64,000 nucleotides of DNA, taken from Nematostella vectensis (lineage: Eukaryota; Cnidaria; Anthozoa; Actiniaria; Edwardsiidae). The notes under the pieces are model-generated. The model did not search any database and was not told where the DNA came from. It saw only the letters and a program-made list of their open reading frames with translations. The stretch spans positions 11,792,887 through 11,856,886 of the forward strand of contig NC_064034.1 in NCBI RefSeq assembly GCF_932526225.1, read 5' to 3'. Positions 50,201 through 60,323 of the stretch are shown here, piece after piece. Every line of letters starts with the position of its first letter. Within the stretch, counting starts at the first letter, position 1. The position numbers and the translations under genes are program-made.

Positions 50201-51127
50201 CAGACCGTAGAAAACAAATTCAAATAAAAAAAAGTCATCGCCACAAAAGGGATTAATAAAAAGCAATTTCGTGTATTTTCCTCTAAAACAAATGTTTGCA
50301 TACTCATTGCATATTATTTTTCCGAAATAATTACTGTACATTTTTTCATGGAAATAATCTTCCATCTATTACTAAAGGAATTATCAAGAAATAAAATGCA
50401 TTTAACCTATACTGATGGCGCATGCTTCTAGATTTTATGCTGGCGAATATTTTCCCATTGACGCAGAAAACAGACTAATAAAAGAAAGGGTAGTTTATTT
50501 TCTTTACGTTGCTTGAAATAAATCTTATTTACCTATTCCTAAATTTTAAATAATTGGAAATTATTGAGAAAAAACATTAAATGATTAGATGAGACAGTAA
50601 TAAACGCATGTATGCACTTTTTCCTGAATCCCTAATAATGTAAAGGCGATTAACAATATAGCCCTCACGAAAATAAAATAAAACTAAAATAAAAGATTAT
50701 ATAGAGACATCTCGACGCCAATACAATAGTTTATTATTTTTGCTTTAGAAAGAAGAGAAAATTCTGAACAGCTATTATTGAATTTTTCTCGTTTCCACCA
50801 ATAAAACGTCCCCTTACCTCGCGTTGGATTTTCCATATAGACAGCCAGATATTGAGAAACAGCTTTCGAAGGTTCTCTTGCCTTGGTTTCCTTGTTATGT
50901 TCGCAAAGCTGTGTCTGAATGTAGTAGTTATAACTTTGGCAGACTTTGTTTGCCTTGCAAGTTTGAAAGCACTCCCATATTTCAGTTGCTGTATACGAAT
51001 GAAAAACACTTCCCTTCAAGAAAACGTGTTGCTCCGTGTTAAACTGCTCTTTGCATGTGCCTTCCACTTTGTATAGAACAGTTCCAAGAAGGAAAAACAA
51101 GAAAAGGGCGAGTTTTGAGACCAGCAT
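47240..51127 (-). CDS. Secreted PAN/apple-domain protein with fibrinogen-like C-terminal domain
   Basis: Exons on the minus strand: 51127-50818, 48260-48108 and 47799-47240, giving 340 aa with consistent phase-1 junctions. Residues 1-23 are a signal peptide. Residues about 24-103 form a PAN/apple domain (WECFQTCKANKVCQSYNYY, then CEHN). Exon 2 begins the fibrinogen/collagen-C-like domain: SCKQILELG...GEYWIDPAGTKDPMRVYCDM. Exon 3 continues GGWALVMRIKLSQTG and ends TWELYVR. It resembles the family of anthozoan secreted PAN-fibrinogen-like proteins, probably extracellular carbohydrate- or protein-binding; ligand unknown. A decayed paralogue lies downstream. The first intron contains a long-TIR transposon. 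Confidence 0.85.
48768..49844. mobile_element. Long-TIR non-autonomous DNA transposon, copy 1
   Basis: It starts TGTACAGGACCCGAAATGAT and ends with the inverse ATTTCGGGTCCTGTACA. The arms are about 125 bp and built of GGACCCGAAACGATCCC sub-repeats. The interior is AT-rich and matches, in opposite orientation, the interior of the copy at 56379-57564. No transposase frame; target duplication not clear. It sits in intron 1 of the PAN gene. Confidence 0.8.
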
Positions 51128-53153
51128 TTTGTGCCGCTTACAGTCTCAAATAAGCAACGGTGGCAGATGTTTTTAAGTCCTAATCACCGTTCAGCTTGTT
51201 TACCTCTTTTAACGAGAATAACCCTTCTAGCACCCCACATTGACATAATGAATTTAATAATTCATTTTCCTTCAGCTTCTATAGTTGTAAAAGTGAATTG
51301 CTCAATGTAAATTCCAAATGACTGAGACATCGTTTATCAATATCACACCTTCATCTGTTCATGGCCAATTCAGCAAAAAAAAGACAAAAGACTTATTTTA
51401 TTACAAAACAAAACATCCAAATCATAAAAGAAACAAACAATAAGTTTATCTGAAATATCTATTTTATTAAGGCGAATGTACACAGTTGCGCACGATGTGA
51501 TGTTATTTGGCCAGGGTTAAATCTCGGCTTATCTCGAACTTTACAAGATATCCGCTGAATGATATAAGTTGGACTTGAATGTGGTCATATAACTTCTACG
51601 GGGATTGGCCAACAGTGATGTTGCCAGCTTCTTTTATCTAAACTTGGATGCTGAAGTTGTCAATTTCTTGAAGGTAGGAATTCATATTTTTTACCACATA
51701 TGTTTGAAGTGAGCACTTATAACTACCCAGTTGGTTGCATACTGTACACTGCCCATAAAATCTCTCTTATCTTATTAATATAAATTAAGTTACTGGTGCC
51801 TATGTAGAAGGCTAAACCAATGGCCTGGCGTTCGTATTATTTCCAGCCACATCTTAGTCCTGCAATTTGGGCTGACGAATTACTCCATTTATCTAAACAG
51901 GTAAAGATCAAAACCTGCACTTTTACACTTCTTCTATTTTGGACAAGAAAGTGGAATTAACAAAAAAAATGACGAATTTGATTATGCAGAAACGGGATGT
52001 TCTCATTGCTGCTCGTATTTCCTTCAACCTGTTTTCAATAGTGCTAAAAAGGGAATACTTTCCCATACATTATATCTTTTATTCTAAATACATAGCTCGG
52101 GCATCTTATAGTTTATCGAGGCTATCGTTACTTTACAATTAGCGCAATCAATGTATCCTCGTCCGATTTAACGTTGTACAAAAATATTTTTCAACCAATG
52201 CCTCCCCAGACCGTTTATGCGTGTCATGACTAAAAAAGGCCTTTGGTATAAAAACATCTCTCTAATCTCTTTTTAATAATGGGGAGCTTTCATATATATA
52301 TAGTATAACACAAATTGTTTTAAGTTCTGTGCAAAAAGCGAGCTTTAATAATACTGTTGGCTTCCATGCCGAAAATGGAACATCTCACACTTATGACAAC
52401 ACTACTTTTCACCCTAAAGGACACGGCTCGAGAAACTGCTCGTTTTCAACTTAAAAACTTTTCAAAACACCGTCAACGCAGTTCCGCATCAGACTAAATA
52501 ATCATTGAAAGGCCCGGTTCTTTGATAATCCGAGTAATCACGCCAGCCATAAATGTTGAAGAATGACTGAAACAATGAAAAAGTGAAGCGCATCTACATA
52601 AAAATTCCCATTTTGAAGAAAATGGTATGAAATAGTTCATAATACGAAATTTTTAGGCTCGCTAAATATGCTATATGGTAGCGAAAGAGTCGGTCTATGA
52701 ATAATTAAGTCTCAAGATATTGTGGTCACCTGCGAACGGTGGGAGAGTGTTTCTATAAAAACAAGACAAAATAATATTCCACCCTCTCTTCTGAAAAAGG
52801 TTGGATGCTGTTGTTTACTGATTTGTGTTTGCTTATTTATGTAAGAGCCAATAAGCATATTAACAAATTAATTAATAATTAGAGACTTATGTTCAGTATT
52901 AATTGACACATAAACAATTAAAGTTTGATTACGCCCATTTTATCCCCTGCTTCTTAGGCCATGCCAAGTTTAAGATGATCTGAATTCGCTCGTCGCGCTT
53001 TCGGGAGATGCGAAAACCTCGCACCCCAAAGGTATATATAGTTCCCGGATAATCGCCCACATGAGGCTGATAACGTATTATAGTTCTCATGAGCTGCTCG
53101 ACAGTTGTAACTCTTCTAACAGTTCAAACTCATTACGTTTCCTCTGTAGCACA
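51128..53153. other. No gene seen
   Basis: AT-rich intergenic sequence between the start of the PAN gene and the end of the rolling-stone-like gene, both on the minus strand. It should contain the PAN promoter. No exon, array or transposon end is recognised. Confidence 0.5.
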
Positions 53154-53272
53154 CATCCTCGGGGACCCAGGGCGTCGAGGAGAACGGGCACACAGGGAGC
53201 GCGCGAGAAAGAATTCTCGCGCCGCGCTCCTTGTGTGCCCGATCTCCGCGACGCCCTGGGTCCCTAAGGATG
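53154..53272. mobile_element. Mutator-like hairpin MITE with 10-bp target duplication
   Basis: The element is almost entirely one hairpin. The left end CATCCTCGGGGACCCAGGGC matches the inverse of the right end, and arms of about 55 bp meet at AAAGAATTCTC. It is flanked by CTGTAGCACA at 53144-53153 and 53273-53282. A 9-10 bp duplication with long arms suggests the Mutator superfamily. It begins 15 bp after the stop codon of the minus-strand gene next door. Confidence 0.8.
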
Positions 53273-53287
53273 CTGTAGCACATAGCA

Positions 53288-54716
53288 TTATGACGATGAC
53301 CCAATCCGCTCCCAACGCGCAAAGTCATGCATTTGTAGAAAAACCAGCCCTCTAACCGTTGCTATAAAGTAGAAAAGAGCTTGGATCGCTACCACAGCTG
53401 GAATAGAGAAAGCCGCGAGATAGACCAGTAACCATTCCTGGAGAAGGAGTCTCACCTCGCAGGGTAAAATGCGATTGTGTAGAGCTGCGCTATCGCTCAC
53501 TGTCATGGTCACGGCCTTGATTCCAATATAGAGAACGATGAACGAATAGGCGTATATGCAGTGTAGGAATCGCACGGGTACAAGACTCATAGCCGTCTCT
53601 GTCATCATGAATATAACCATGGAAACGTAAAAGCAGACAAGGATTGGCTGATATACAGTTGCCGTGGAAATGTAGAAGACCAGCACGATTATGCTCGTGT
53701 TGGTGTTGACAGTGAAGAGTAGCCACACACACTTCATGTACCATGGTAGCTGGTCTTCTGGGGGAGATTCTAGGAAAAATGGTTCATTATCGCTGTCGTC
53801 ATCGGTTGGAATGTCGTCATAGTCGTCATCTTCTAGGACGTCTAGGCCTGTCGACGTTCTTCCTGGCAATGTGCGGCTTACATGGTACTCTTCCTGGAAA
53901 TTTCCTTTGTCTTCTGTTAGGGCCTTGCATTCGTGCACCACCTCTACAGTGGACGATATTAGTGTGGCCAGGAAGTAGATAATGGTCAGGATCGCATTCC
54001 AGGTAGACAGGTAAAGCAGCCAGGCAGGCGACCATGGTGACATCAGGTCATTGGCCAGGAAGACGGCGCAGCAGGTCAAGATGACAAATCGCACAATGAT
54101 AAGAAGCATCGCTGGACCCCACTAAAACAAGTGAAATAACCTCTTATTAGTATCACCCCGCCAACTCGAGCTCGGATAACTCAACTCCCCGCTCTGACTT
54201 GAGAACTCCCCGCTCTGACTTGAGGTCTACTTGACTGACTTGACGTCTTGTTTCGATTGTTTTAACAGGCGCGCTCACAGGGGCTCCGGGGGCGTATTCC
54301 TATATGATACCCCTATGGCTCCGCCTGTCCGCACCACATCTCAGCTAAACCTAGGTACGCACCTTGAGTAAGTTCCATCATGCTCAAATGGGTAAATATT
54401 CTTTACTCATTTACATCTTATATGGAAACATGAGCGGCTTACATATTCTTTTCAATTGATTCATGGCGCAAACTGGTCTTGCTTTCCTCCAGAGCTCAGT
54501 TTAGCAGTAAATCGTTGTTGGTTTTAGTCATTCTAAATACTCACACAATATTCTAAATACTATGCACACACAAGAATATGACGGCTAAAAGCATAGTATA
54601 CTTACTGGTGACCTACTGAATGCTTTTGCATCATGGAAGTCAAAAGAGAGTCTGTTAAGTCCCAGCTCCCCATTTGTCAAGCGACTCAAAATATTTCTTG
54701 TCTCCGCAAAAGTCAT
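53288..54716 (-). CDS. Rolling-stone-like multipass membrane protein A
   Basis: Two exons: 54716-54606 (MTFAETRNILSRLTNGELGL ... AFSRSP) and 54121-53288 (WGPAMLLIIVRFV...), total 314 aa, phase-0 junction. About six hydrophobic helices lie near residues 42-61, 70-93, 167-192, 194-215, 225-243 and 267-293. An acidic loop (DDDYDDIPTDDDSDNE) lies near 134-150. The signature PVRFLH at 219-224 follows helix 4, as in the Drosophila rolling stone family (PVRxLH). Family members are plasma-membrane proteins; rost was found through muscle development, but molecular function is not settled. It is head to head with a paralogue starting at 55402. Confidence 0.8.
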
Positions 54717-55401
54717 ATTGCTTCAAAGGAGGCCATGCTATGGCTTCATATTAACAGTGCGAGGGAGCTTTCTTGTTGGAGACTATAGAAATAAATTCTT
54801 TTGTTCCACTTCACTAACTCTGTGGACTTGGAGATCAGCCTTGCTATCCCCAAAATGCAAATTCAATACTCGTATACGTGAGTGCTTTCAAAAGAGTCAT
54901 TGAGCCTTGATAAATCTCTTATCACTGAAGGAATTTTTGTCTTGACAACATAATGAATCGGTGCTTTTTTCGTCATCTTCTGAGAAGAAAACTTGAATAA
55001 ACTTTTCTTCAAATCACTCATGTTTCGTGACTGTGAAAGGATTGGTCGTGGAAAAAACTTTTGAAACTTCAATAAGTGTGTCTTTTTTTCCGCAGAGAGT
55101 TTGCAAATCGCTTGTGAATATGTTCTGGGCAGGTTAAGAGGAAAACCTGAAACTAAATACTACAGGGTCTTCTTTATTTGCCAGAGGATTCCGTTTTCTG
55201 TGACGATATGATTAATATACAAGAGGGGCGATCAATGACGCGTGATCAATTATTGTTCGATAAATGCAGCTATTTGATAGTTGATCCATCTAAACGCGTA
55301 AGCCAATCAGAATTCTTCCCGCTGCTTTTTGTTTGCCCATGTAAATCATTTTGCGTTCCCCATACAACGTTTACGCCACAGTGAAGGAATTGCACTCCAA
55401 A
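54717..55401. promoter_or_regulatory. Shared divergent promoter region of the two rolling-stone-like genes
   Basis: 685 bp separate the two start codons, which point away from each other. No other gene fits here, so it must hold both promoters and 5' UTRs. No TATA box at a convincing position was found. Confidence 0.5.
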
Positions 55402-58400
55402 ATGGAAGGCTGTTGTGGCGCTCTCTGTCGAGAATTAGACATAAGAAATCTTGCGCTGAAATATCGTGATCCGAGAGCATTCACGGAGTCGTCGGTAAGT
55501 CAAAACATTTAAAAACTGTCCACTTTTAACGGTCTGTGAAATTGTTAGCAACGGTGAGTTGACCTTCTACCAGTCTACAGGGCCTAGTTAATACAGAATT
55601 TTGCTTCTGTGGAGAAATTTATAGAATTCTCTTAGATAGGAGAACATTGATCTTAATGGTTTTCTTGTACGATACTTAATGGCAAATCAATTGTGTTTTG
55701 AAAATATCTTACTGCCCATGCAATCAGGCGTGATCCCATGCAAAGTAGCAAAAAATTTATTAGCTAAATTCTTATAGTCATCCGAGTCATTTATTGAAAC
55801 AAGGAAAAGAACAGTCATTACAGAACAATTACTCTATATTATAAAACTCGGCACTCAGGGAATTGGTAGCTGAAATTAGCGATATTAAGTGTGTATCTTC
55901 TCCTGTTATTGTACAGAAATATTTTTTATGTTCCTATCGATACTTTGAGCTCTGTCTCGCGGATTTTTCGCAAGTGGAATTAGCAATACAGTACAGAAAT
56001 ACTATTTCTTCATCAGCAAGGTTTGGCTTTTCTATCTCTACATCCCAGATGTATACACTGTTTTCTCCCTCCCCCCTCCACCGAGATTACGCTTTGTAAA
56101 TCTACGCAGGAATCTGCGCTAAAACATTCAGTTCAGACAAGAGCACATATATTATACCCTTGAAGTCCGCCAACGCAAATTGCAGATTGCATCACAACAG
56201 TAAGTCTCCAGTCAATCACAGTACCTAGCCCAAATATTTTCTGTATAAATACACATCACAAATCAATAAGAGTTTATTGTGACCTGTATTCTAGGATATA
56301 AGACAATAAACAGGACAATTACAGGAGGTGATCAATCGTGAAAATATTTGAGCTAGGAACTGAGATTGACTGGAGGTTTGTACAGGACCCGAAATGATCC
56401 CAGGACCCGAAACGATCCCAGGACCCGAAATGATCCCCAAAAGTACCCCAACTGATCCTTGGACCCGAACCGATACCGAGGAGTCCCCGAAATCAACGCC
56501 AAGGAATTGCGGTAATGGACAAAAGGAAAGCAGAAGAAATACTTGCAATTTTGAAGCATAATAAAGGGTTAACAGCGACTCGATTTCTAAACAACGTGAC
56601 TTAAAAATATTAAATTCCAACACAATACTTCTATTTATTACATTGCCCGGCGTTAAACACATAAACAGAGTCCAAAACAAATACACAACTTTCAATTGCT
56701 ACTGAAAGGAATACAGCATAAACATAGCACAGCTTTGCTCAGATCAACCAAACTCTCGACCTTCCATCACACTCTAAACATTTTGCGGTTCCGACACATG
56801 ACTCTCATTTCCGGTAAACATCACCCCTAAAAATTAATATTCATTTGACAACCAAACATGTATTTCACCACGAAATTCTTGTTTACACGAGCGAATATTT
56901 ACCGACACATTATATTTAGGCAGCCGGTTTGGCCGAGAAGATGGAACGACAAAAGCACACTGAGTAATACACTCGAACAACCAACCCATCTACTACCGAT
57001 GCAAAATATTAAGAGGATGTGGCATTTGTTGAAAGCAATATTATGTGAGTTTTGAATTTCCTCATGTAGTCGTGCGTACACCCCGGCATGATAGGATAGG
57101 TCTTTCATTCGCCGAATAAAAACATGCAAAAAATAACCTTAACCCATTTCGCTTACTATGAAAAGCAGCATGTCCTATCCTTTCTTTTTGGCTTTTTATG
57201 TAAAAATGATTTATCCACACCGTGTTCTTCAAATTACTATCACAGGAATTGTTAGTTGACCCCAATTTCTGACTCAACCACTGTATTTCCCCTGCTGTCG
57301 TATATTAATATCTTAATACTATAGTTTTAATTAATGTAAATTTCCTTTTAATAACATAAATAAAGCTAAATGCTTCAAATGTTTTTAAAACTGAAAGCCA
57401 ATCCTTACACATTCCTTTTGTTGTCCATTACCGCAATTCCTTGGGGTTCATTTCGGGGACTCTTGGGGATCGTTTCGGGTCCCGGGATCAGTTGGGGAAC
57501 TTTTGGGGATCGTTTCGGGTCCTGGGATCGTTTCGGGTCCTGGGATCATTTCGGGTCCTGTACAGGTTGGTAAGTCTGTCTGTTGTATGCAACCCAACCC
57601 TGGATCAAAAGCAAATATTTTACAAATATTTTCTTAACGTGAATCTATCGTTTAAATAAATACCGTCTATTTTTTTTTTCCTGGCGTACGAGTTATGATC
57701 TACTTGTATATTTTATGATTTTTTTAAATTTTACAAACAAATTTTGGCGTTCGTTTCCTCTCAAGATGGGTTATATTTTGGGTCACTGGTTATTTGATAG
57801 TTTGTAACGGTTTTTCGACAGTGCTTGGATTTTGTGTGACCTTTATGCACACCTTTATGTTTGGGATTTGATCCTCTTACGATAATCGTTGTTGATCTTC
57901 GAGTGAGAAAGACAACAGCTAAAAGCCATCATTTTCGTGAATCGATACCCAAACTTTAAATTAAAATTGCACAATTTATATATACTCTGTATTTAGTTGA
58001 TATTTGGGATCCAAGGCTCTTTACGATCGTAGAACCTGTCAGTTGCCAATCGCCATTTTCCGATTTCGCTGGCAATGAGGCAATTGAACAATCTGCTGGT
58101 ATAACACTATGAGATTCTATCATTTTGTTTTCTCCCCGGCCGTGTTTAGGAAAGGCTTTTTCTGAATACAAATTTGGCTTGATCTCACCTATAAAAAAAC
58201 GATCCCCAGTTACTTAACAAATGTTATTGTTTTTCTCTTTTAGGCCCTGCCCCTACCTATCTTCATCCTCTACCGTGCCACCTTCACATGTATTTTCGTT
58301 GCCGCGCTAACCTTCGTGGGCCTAAAACACCCCGAGTACACCATTATCCTACATTTCAGCTACTGGAGCCTCGGCCTGACCGCCCTCTACTTCCTGGTCG

Positions 58401-59002
58401 GGACCCTCGCCTCCCTTTGGCACTCAACTTGCACCAAATGCAGCGGTAGGGGAAGCTACGGCGCGCTGCTCAACAAATCGGATACATCGTGCGCGTTAGA
58501 GCCATGGGAGGACGACGAAAGCGAGCCGGAAGATAACGAGCCCAACATGTTGTCATGGCAACACGAGGTGCTGTGGGTCCTTCATACGATCTCAATCGAC
58601 TCGTCACTAGTACTAGTGGTCGCGTACTTCTCCATGTGGTACGACCCAGATGTAAACACGGTCAGCGGTCTGCTCGATATCCCGCACCACGCGTTTCCCT
58701 TCATTTTATTGGTAGTTGATGTCTTCGTGAGCGGGATCCCTGTGCGTATTCTACACGTGATCTACGGTAACGTCTTTGGCGCTGCCTATGTGGTGTTCTG
58801 CCTGGTGTACATCATCACTGAAGTCCCGGATATGCGATCGGATCCCCGCACCTACCCCTCCCTGATGTTCAGTGATCGTCCTGTAATCTACACGGCGTGG
58901 TTGTCTATCTTCATTCTTGGCGGGTTTTTCGTGTCGCAGTGTTTGTTCTATTTGTTTTACAAGATAAGGGTCAGTCTGGCGATCAAGCCAAACAAACTCT
59001 AG
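55402..59002 (+). CDS. Rolling-stone-like multipass membrane protein B
   Basis: Two exons: 55402-55494 (MEGCCGALCRELDIRNLALK ... AFTESS) and 58244-59002 (ALPLPIFILYRATFT...), giving 283 aa with a phase-0 junction at the same place as in protein A. Hydrophobic helices lie near residues 36-57, 62-88, 138-162, 180-196, 203-222 and 245-270. PVRILH falls at 197-202. An acidic loop (EDDESEPEDNE) lies at about 120-130. Exon 1 was found by homology of its tail (DPRAFTESS) to that of protein A (DAKAFSRSP). The 2.7-kb intron contains a long-TIR transposon. Confidence 0.82.
56379..57564. mobile_element. Long-TIR non-autonomous DNA transposon, copy 2
   Basis: Same termini as copy 1 (TGTACAGGACCCGAAATGAT and its inverse), arms of about 140 bp, 1186 bp overall, interior in the opposite orientation to copy 1. 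The interior shares long stretches such as CGGTTTGGCCGAGAAGATGG (inverse in copy 1 with small changes) and GGTAAACATCACCCCTAAAA. It lies in the intron of rolling-stone-like gene B. Confidence 0.8.
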
Positions 59003-60266
59003 AGTTCTGTACGCAAAAAAACAATAGAAGTTTGTTTGTAAATATCCTATTTAGAAATACTGTCCGCGTAAAAAGGCAAATGACAATGACAGTTCTACGA
59101 ACGGACGCACAGGCATTTTGCAAAACCTTTAGAGATTTTTTCAAAAAGAAAAGGCAGTTGTTTGGCCTCTAGTGTGGTACGCGCACCATCTCGGCTCGCC
59201 CACTCCAAGCCAGCACCCTGCGCAATGGTGCTGTCTTACGACGCCTACTTATCACCGTTAATCTTATGAATGATAATAAGAACCTTTGGTAGTTTCTTGA
59301 TGTTACGGAGCACCAGCACCAAAAACACAATGGAACAAAAGCCAAAACCAAAGACCTTAGAACGAGACAATGGAATTCGAGGTATCGAGGTAGATCGATC
59401 TTAAAACTGCCATTTGCAAATCACGTTTTAGCTTAGTAAAGATGTGACAGGTATTTATATATATATATCGACGCCAATATCAAGAATGTAGCAACTCGAA
59501 TAAGGTATAGTCTAGTACATCACATTTATCCGAAATGTCACAAGGGATGCAGGGCACGTAACATGGGGGAGGTGGCGCAATACAGAAGCATTAAGAAAAT
59601 ATTGGGGAGGAAGGGGGGGGGGGGCGTACAGCTATGCCTCTATTGGTCGTTTTCTTATAATTTTTTAAAATATTGAGAGGGAGGGGAGGGTACGTGCCCC
59701 CAGTGCCCCACCCCTTGCTACGGCCCCGAGGTGGGAGGGGGTTCCTTATCAAAACGCGTTTCCTATAATATGGGCGCTACTCGCCTCGTGACTCCACAAC
59801 ATTGTGATCTTAACACATTGACCCCTCAACCGGCCTGTACCGGCTTTGAGAAGTACCCACAACCCAAAAGATTCATAAATGCAAACTAAACACGCGTTTC
59901 CTATAATATGGGCGCTACTCGCCTCGTGACTCCACAACATTGTGATCTTAAGATAACGCATATCGTGGTGTATTCGCCATTCTTACGTTGTGCCGCCCCG
60001 ATGATTGGGTCGAAACGATAAGCGAACAGCATGTTGGGATGATTCGATTTTTGCGCAACATAAAGTTGGCTAATGATAAAAACTAAAATAAAACTATTAG
60101 GAATTTATTAAATGAATTGCATCTGCTAATGGCTGATTGATAAAAGCATTTGGAAAAATCGTGTCGTTACACTTCCCATGCCCGTAAGACTAGTTATCCT
60201 TTTTATCAAATTTTTTTGCAGTAAGCTTATGTAATTTTTTTCTTGTTTTCTAAGCTAATTGTATTG
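59003..60266. other. No gene seen; contains an exact 60-bp direct repeat
   Basis: 59754-59813 and 59892-59951 are identical (ACGCGTTTCCTATAATATGG ... TTGTGATCTTAA), 138 bp apart. G-tracts lie at 59613 and 59680. The 3' UTR of rolling-stone-like gene B must start here; no clear AATAAA close to the stop. Confidence 0.6.
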
Positions 60267-60274
60267 TGACGTCA
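60267..60274. promoter_or_regulatory. CRE-like palindrome upstream of the membrane-protein gene
   Basis: TGACGTCA, 50 bp before the ATG at 60324, in a GC-rich stretch (CACGTTTCGCGCG). This is a perfect CREB/ATF consensus and may be a promoter element. Confidence 0.45.
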
Positions 60275-60323
60275 TCACGTTTCGCGCGAGCAGAGCGCTA
60301 AAACCGCGCACGCGCGCAGTAGT

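Noticed and set aside
50009-50365. Minus-strand frame of 118 codons in the PAN gene intron
   Set aside because: Low-complexity AT-rich translation with no similarity and no splice context.
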